Source of the DNA: Chloroflexota bacterium
GTDB taxonomy: Bacteria > Chloroflexota > Limnocylindria > Limnocylindrales > CSP1-4
Reading direction: 5' to 3'
Length of the DNA stretch: 6,245 bases
NCBI GenBank assembly: GCA_013695255.1
Contig: JACDAV010000203.1
Span: 1-6,245 of the forward strand
The first letter of the stretch is position 1. Each line of letters begins with the position of its first letter. The notes beneath the pieces were generated by a model that was not told where the DNA came from, made no database searches, and saw only the letters and a program-made list of their open reading frames with translations. This document shows positions 5,688 through 6,245 of this stretch, in pieces. The position numbers and the translations under genes are program-made.

Positions 5688-6245
5688 CAGTCCGCTCCCC
5701 CGCCCGGGCGGCCGGAGGCCCCGGCCTGGGTCATCAGCTCGATCGCGACCAGGTCCTGTCCGTACTCCACGGTCTCGCCGGGCTCGACCAGGATCTGGGC
5801 CACGATCCCGTCGGCCGGCGCCACCACCTCCTGGGGGACGCCCAGCATGTCGACCGCGCCGATCCGGTCACCGCCTCGGACGCGGGCGCCGGGACGGATC
5901 TCGACCCGTGGCTGAAAGATCCCGACGGCCGGCGAGGTGGCCACGGCCCGGTGGGTGTCCACCGCGCCGCGGCGCTCCGACGGCGCGTCCGCCGAGCCGC
6001 GCCCCGGACCGACCGCCACGACGGGCAGCGGGCCGCTCCCGTTGCCGGAGTGCGCGGCCTGGGACGAGCGAGCGGAACGGTGACCCTCCAGCGCCCCCGG
6101 AGCATGCCCGTGGCCCTCGTGGCCCGGCTGCGCGCGTGACGGCCGGTCCGCCGCTCGTCGCCCGGCGTCCGGCGCCCCGCGAGCGTTCGACGGTCGGCGG
6201 AGGCGGACCTTCCACGATCCCTCGCGCAGCTCGATCTCGGCCAGA
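5687..6245 (-). CDS. BCCP-like protein lacking the biotin-accepting lysine, 5' end off the window
   Basis: The frame is open from the window edge (first full codon at 6244) to the TGA at 5687-5689, giving 185 visible residues. It starts with LAEIELREGSWKVRLRR, which lines up with LSELEVESGGTSVVLRK of the AccB encoded at 1187-1783; in BCCPs this N-terminal part is associated with biotin-carboxylase contact. A disordered-looking Gly/Pro/Ala/His linker (about 18-100) follows, then a biotinyl/lipoyl-type domain (about 101-170): SPAVGIF, RIGAVDMLGVPQEV, ADGIVAQILVEPGETVEYG. Where AccB has Glu-Ala-Met-Lys this protein has Asp-Met-Leu-Gly (132-135), so no lysine is available for biotin or lipoate. 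The thumb-like loop is also shorter. A GTG at 6019 could give a shorter product but would discard the BCCP N-terminal motif, so the longer frame is preferred. The role is probably structural or regulatory in acetyl-CoA carboxylase; this is inference. Confidence 0.85.
   Translation of the reverse strand, partial: LAEIELREGSWKVRLRRPSNARGAPDAGRRAADRPSRAQPGHEGHGHAPGALEGHRSARSSQAAHSGNGSGPLPVVAVGPGRGSADAPSERRGAVDTHRAVATSPAVGIFQPRVEIRPGARVRGGDRIGAVDMLGVPQEVVAPADGIVAQILVEPGETVEYGQDLVAIELMTQAGASGRPGGGAD
5695..5701 (-). promoter_or_regulatory. Ribosome binding site of accC
   Basis: The minus strand reads GGGGGAG, ending 7 bases before the accC ATG at 5687. It lies inside the last codons of the upstream BCCP-like gene and supports the chosen accC start. 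Confidence 0.55.

Noticed and set aside
5840..5851. A frameshift or sequencing error hiding a biotinylation lysine in the carrier
   Set aside because: The frame is continuous on both sides with sensible domain sequence (GAVDMLGVPQEVVAPADG). No single-base change restores Glu-Ala-Met-Lys, so the substitution looks genuine.
5687..6019. The lysine-less carrier as a short 110-residue protein starting at GTG 6019
   Set aside because: The frame remains open upstream and encodes the BCCP N-terminal motif LAEIELREGSWKVRLRR, so the gene almost surely begins beyond the window.

Overview
This is a very GC-rich window, and every gene I can support lies on the minus strand. It is the interior of a type II fatty-acid synthesis operon that runs off both ends. 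Codon third positions are almost all G or C, starts are ATG or GTG, and genes are packed end to end. This fits a high-GC free-living bacterium. A Chloroflexota lineage (or an actinobacterial one) is my guess from gene content and composition; the sequence alone does not settle it.

In transcription order (high to low coordinates) the genes are: (1) the C-terminal 185 residues of a biotin-carboxyl-carrier-like protein that has lost its biotin-accepting lysine (5687-6245); (2) accC, biotin carboxylase (4320-5687); (3) a possible 19-codon mini-ORF (4264-4323); (4) fabZ, 3-hydroxyacyl-ACP dehydratase (3782-4267); (5) a YfcE/MJ0936-like metallophosphoesterase (3042-3785); (6) fabF, ketoacyl-ACP synthase II (1780-3045); (7) accB, an ordinary BCCP with an intact EAMK motif (1187-1783); (8) fabH, ketoacyl-ACP synthase III, with an unusual C-terminal extension still open at the window edge (1-1190). 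Almost every junction is a 1-4 base stop/start overlap (TGATG, ATGA or GTGA), so the genes are probably co-transcribed and translationally coupled. No gene-free stretch exceeds about 55 bases, and I see no terminator, promoter, RNA gene, repeat or mobile element.

Together the products cover entry into fatty-acid synthesis and part of the elongation cycle. AccC carboxylates the biotin on AccB. Carboxyltransferase subunits (not in the window) would then make malonyl-CoA. FabH primes the first condensation, FabF carries out later ones, and FabZ dehydrates the 3-hydroxyacyl-ACP. AccA/AccD, FabD, FabG, FabI/K/V and acyl carrier protein are not seen here.

The most interesting feature is the pair of BCCP-like proteins in one operon. 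The usual accB position directly before accC holds a paralogue that keeps the N-terminal BCCP-type segment and the biotinyl-domain fold, but has Asp-Met-Leu-Gly where Glu-Ala-Met-Lys should be. The functional accB lies four genes downstream. This resembles the plant plastid BCCP/BADC pair, in which a lysine-less homologue down-regulates acetyl-CoA carboxylase. Other points of note are the embedded phosphoesterase, the mini-ORF that exactly bridges accC and fabZ, and the FabH tail.
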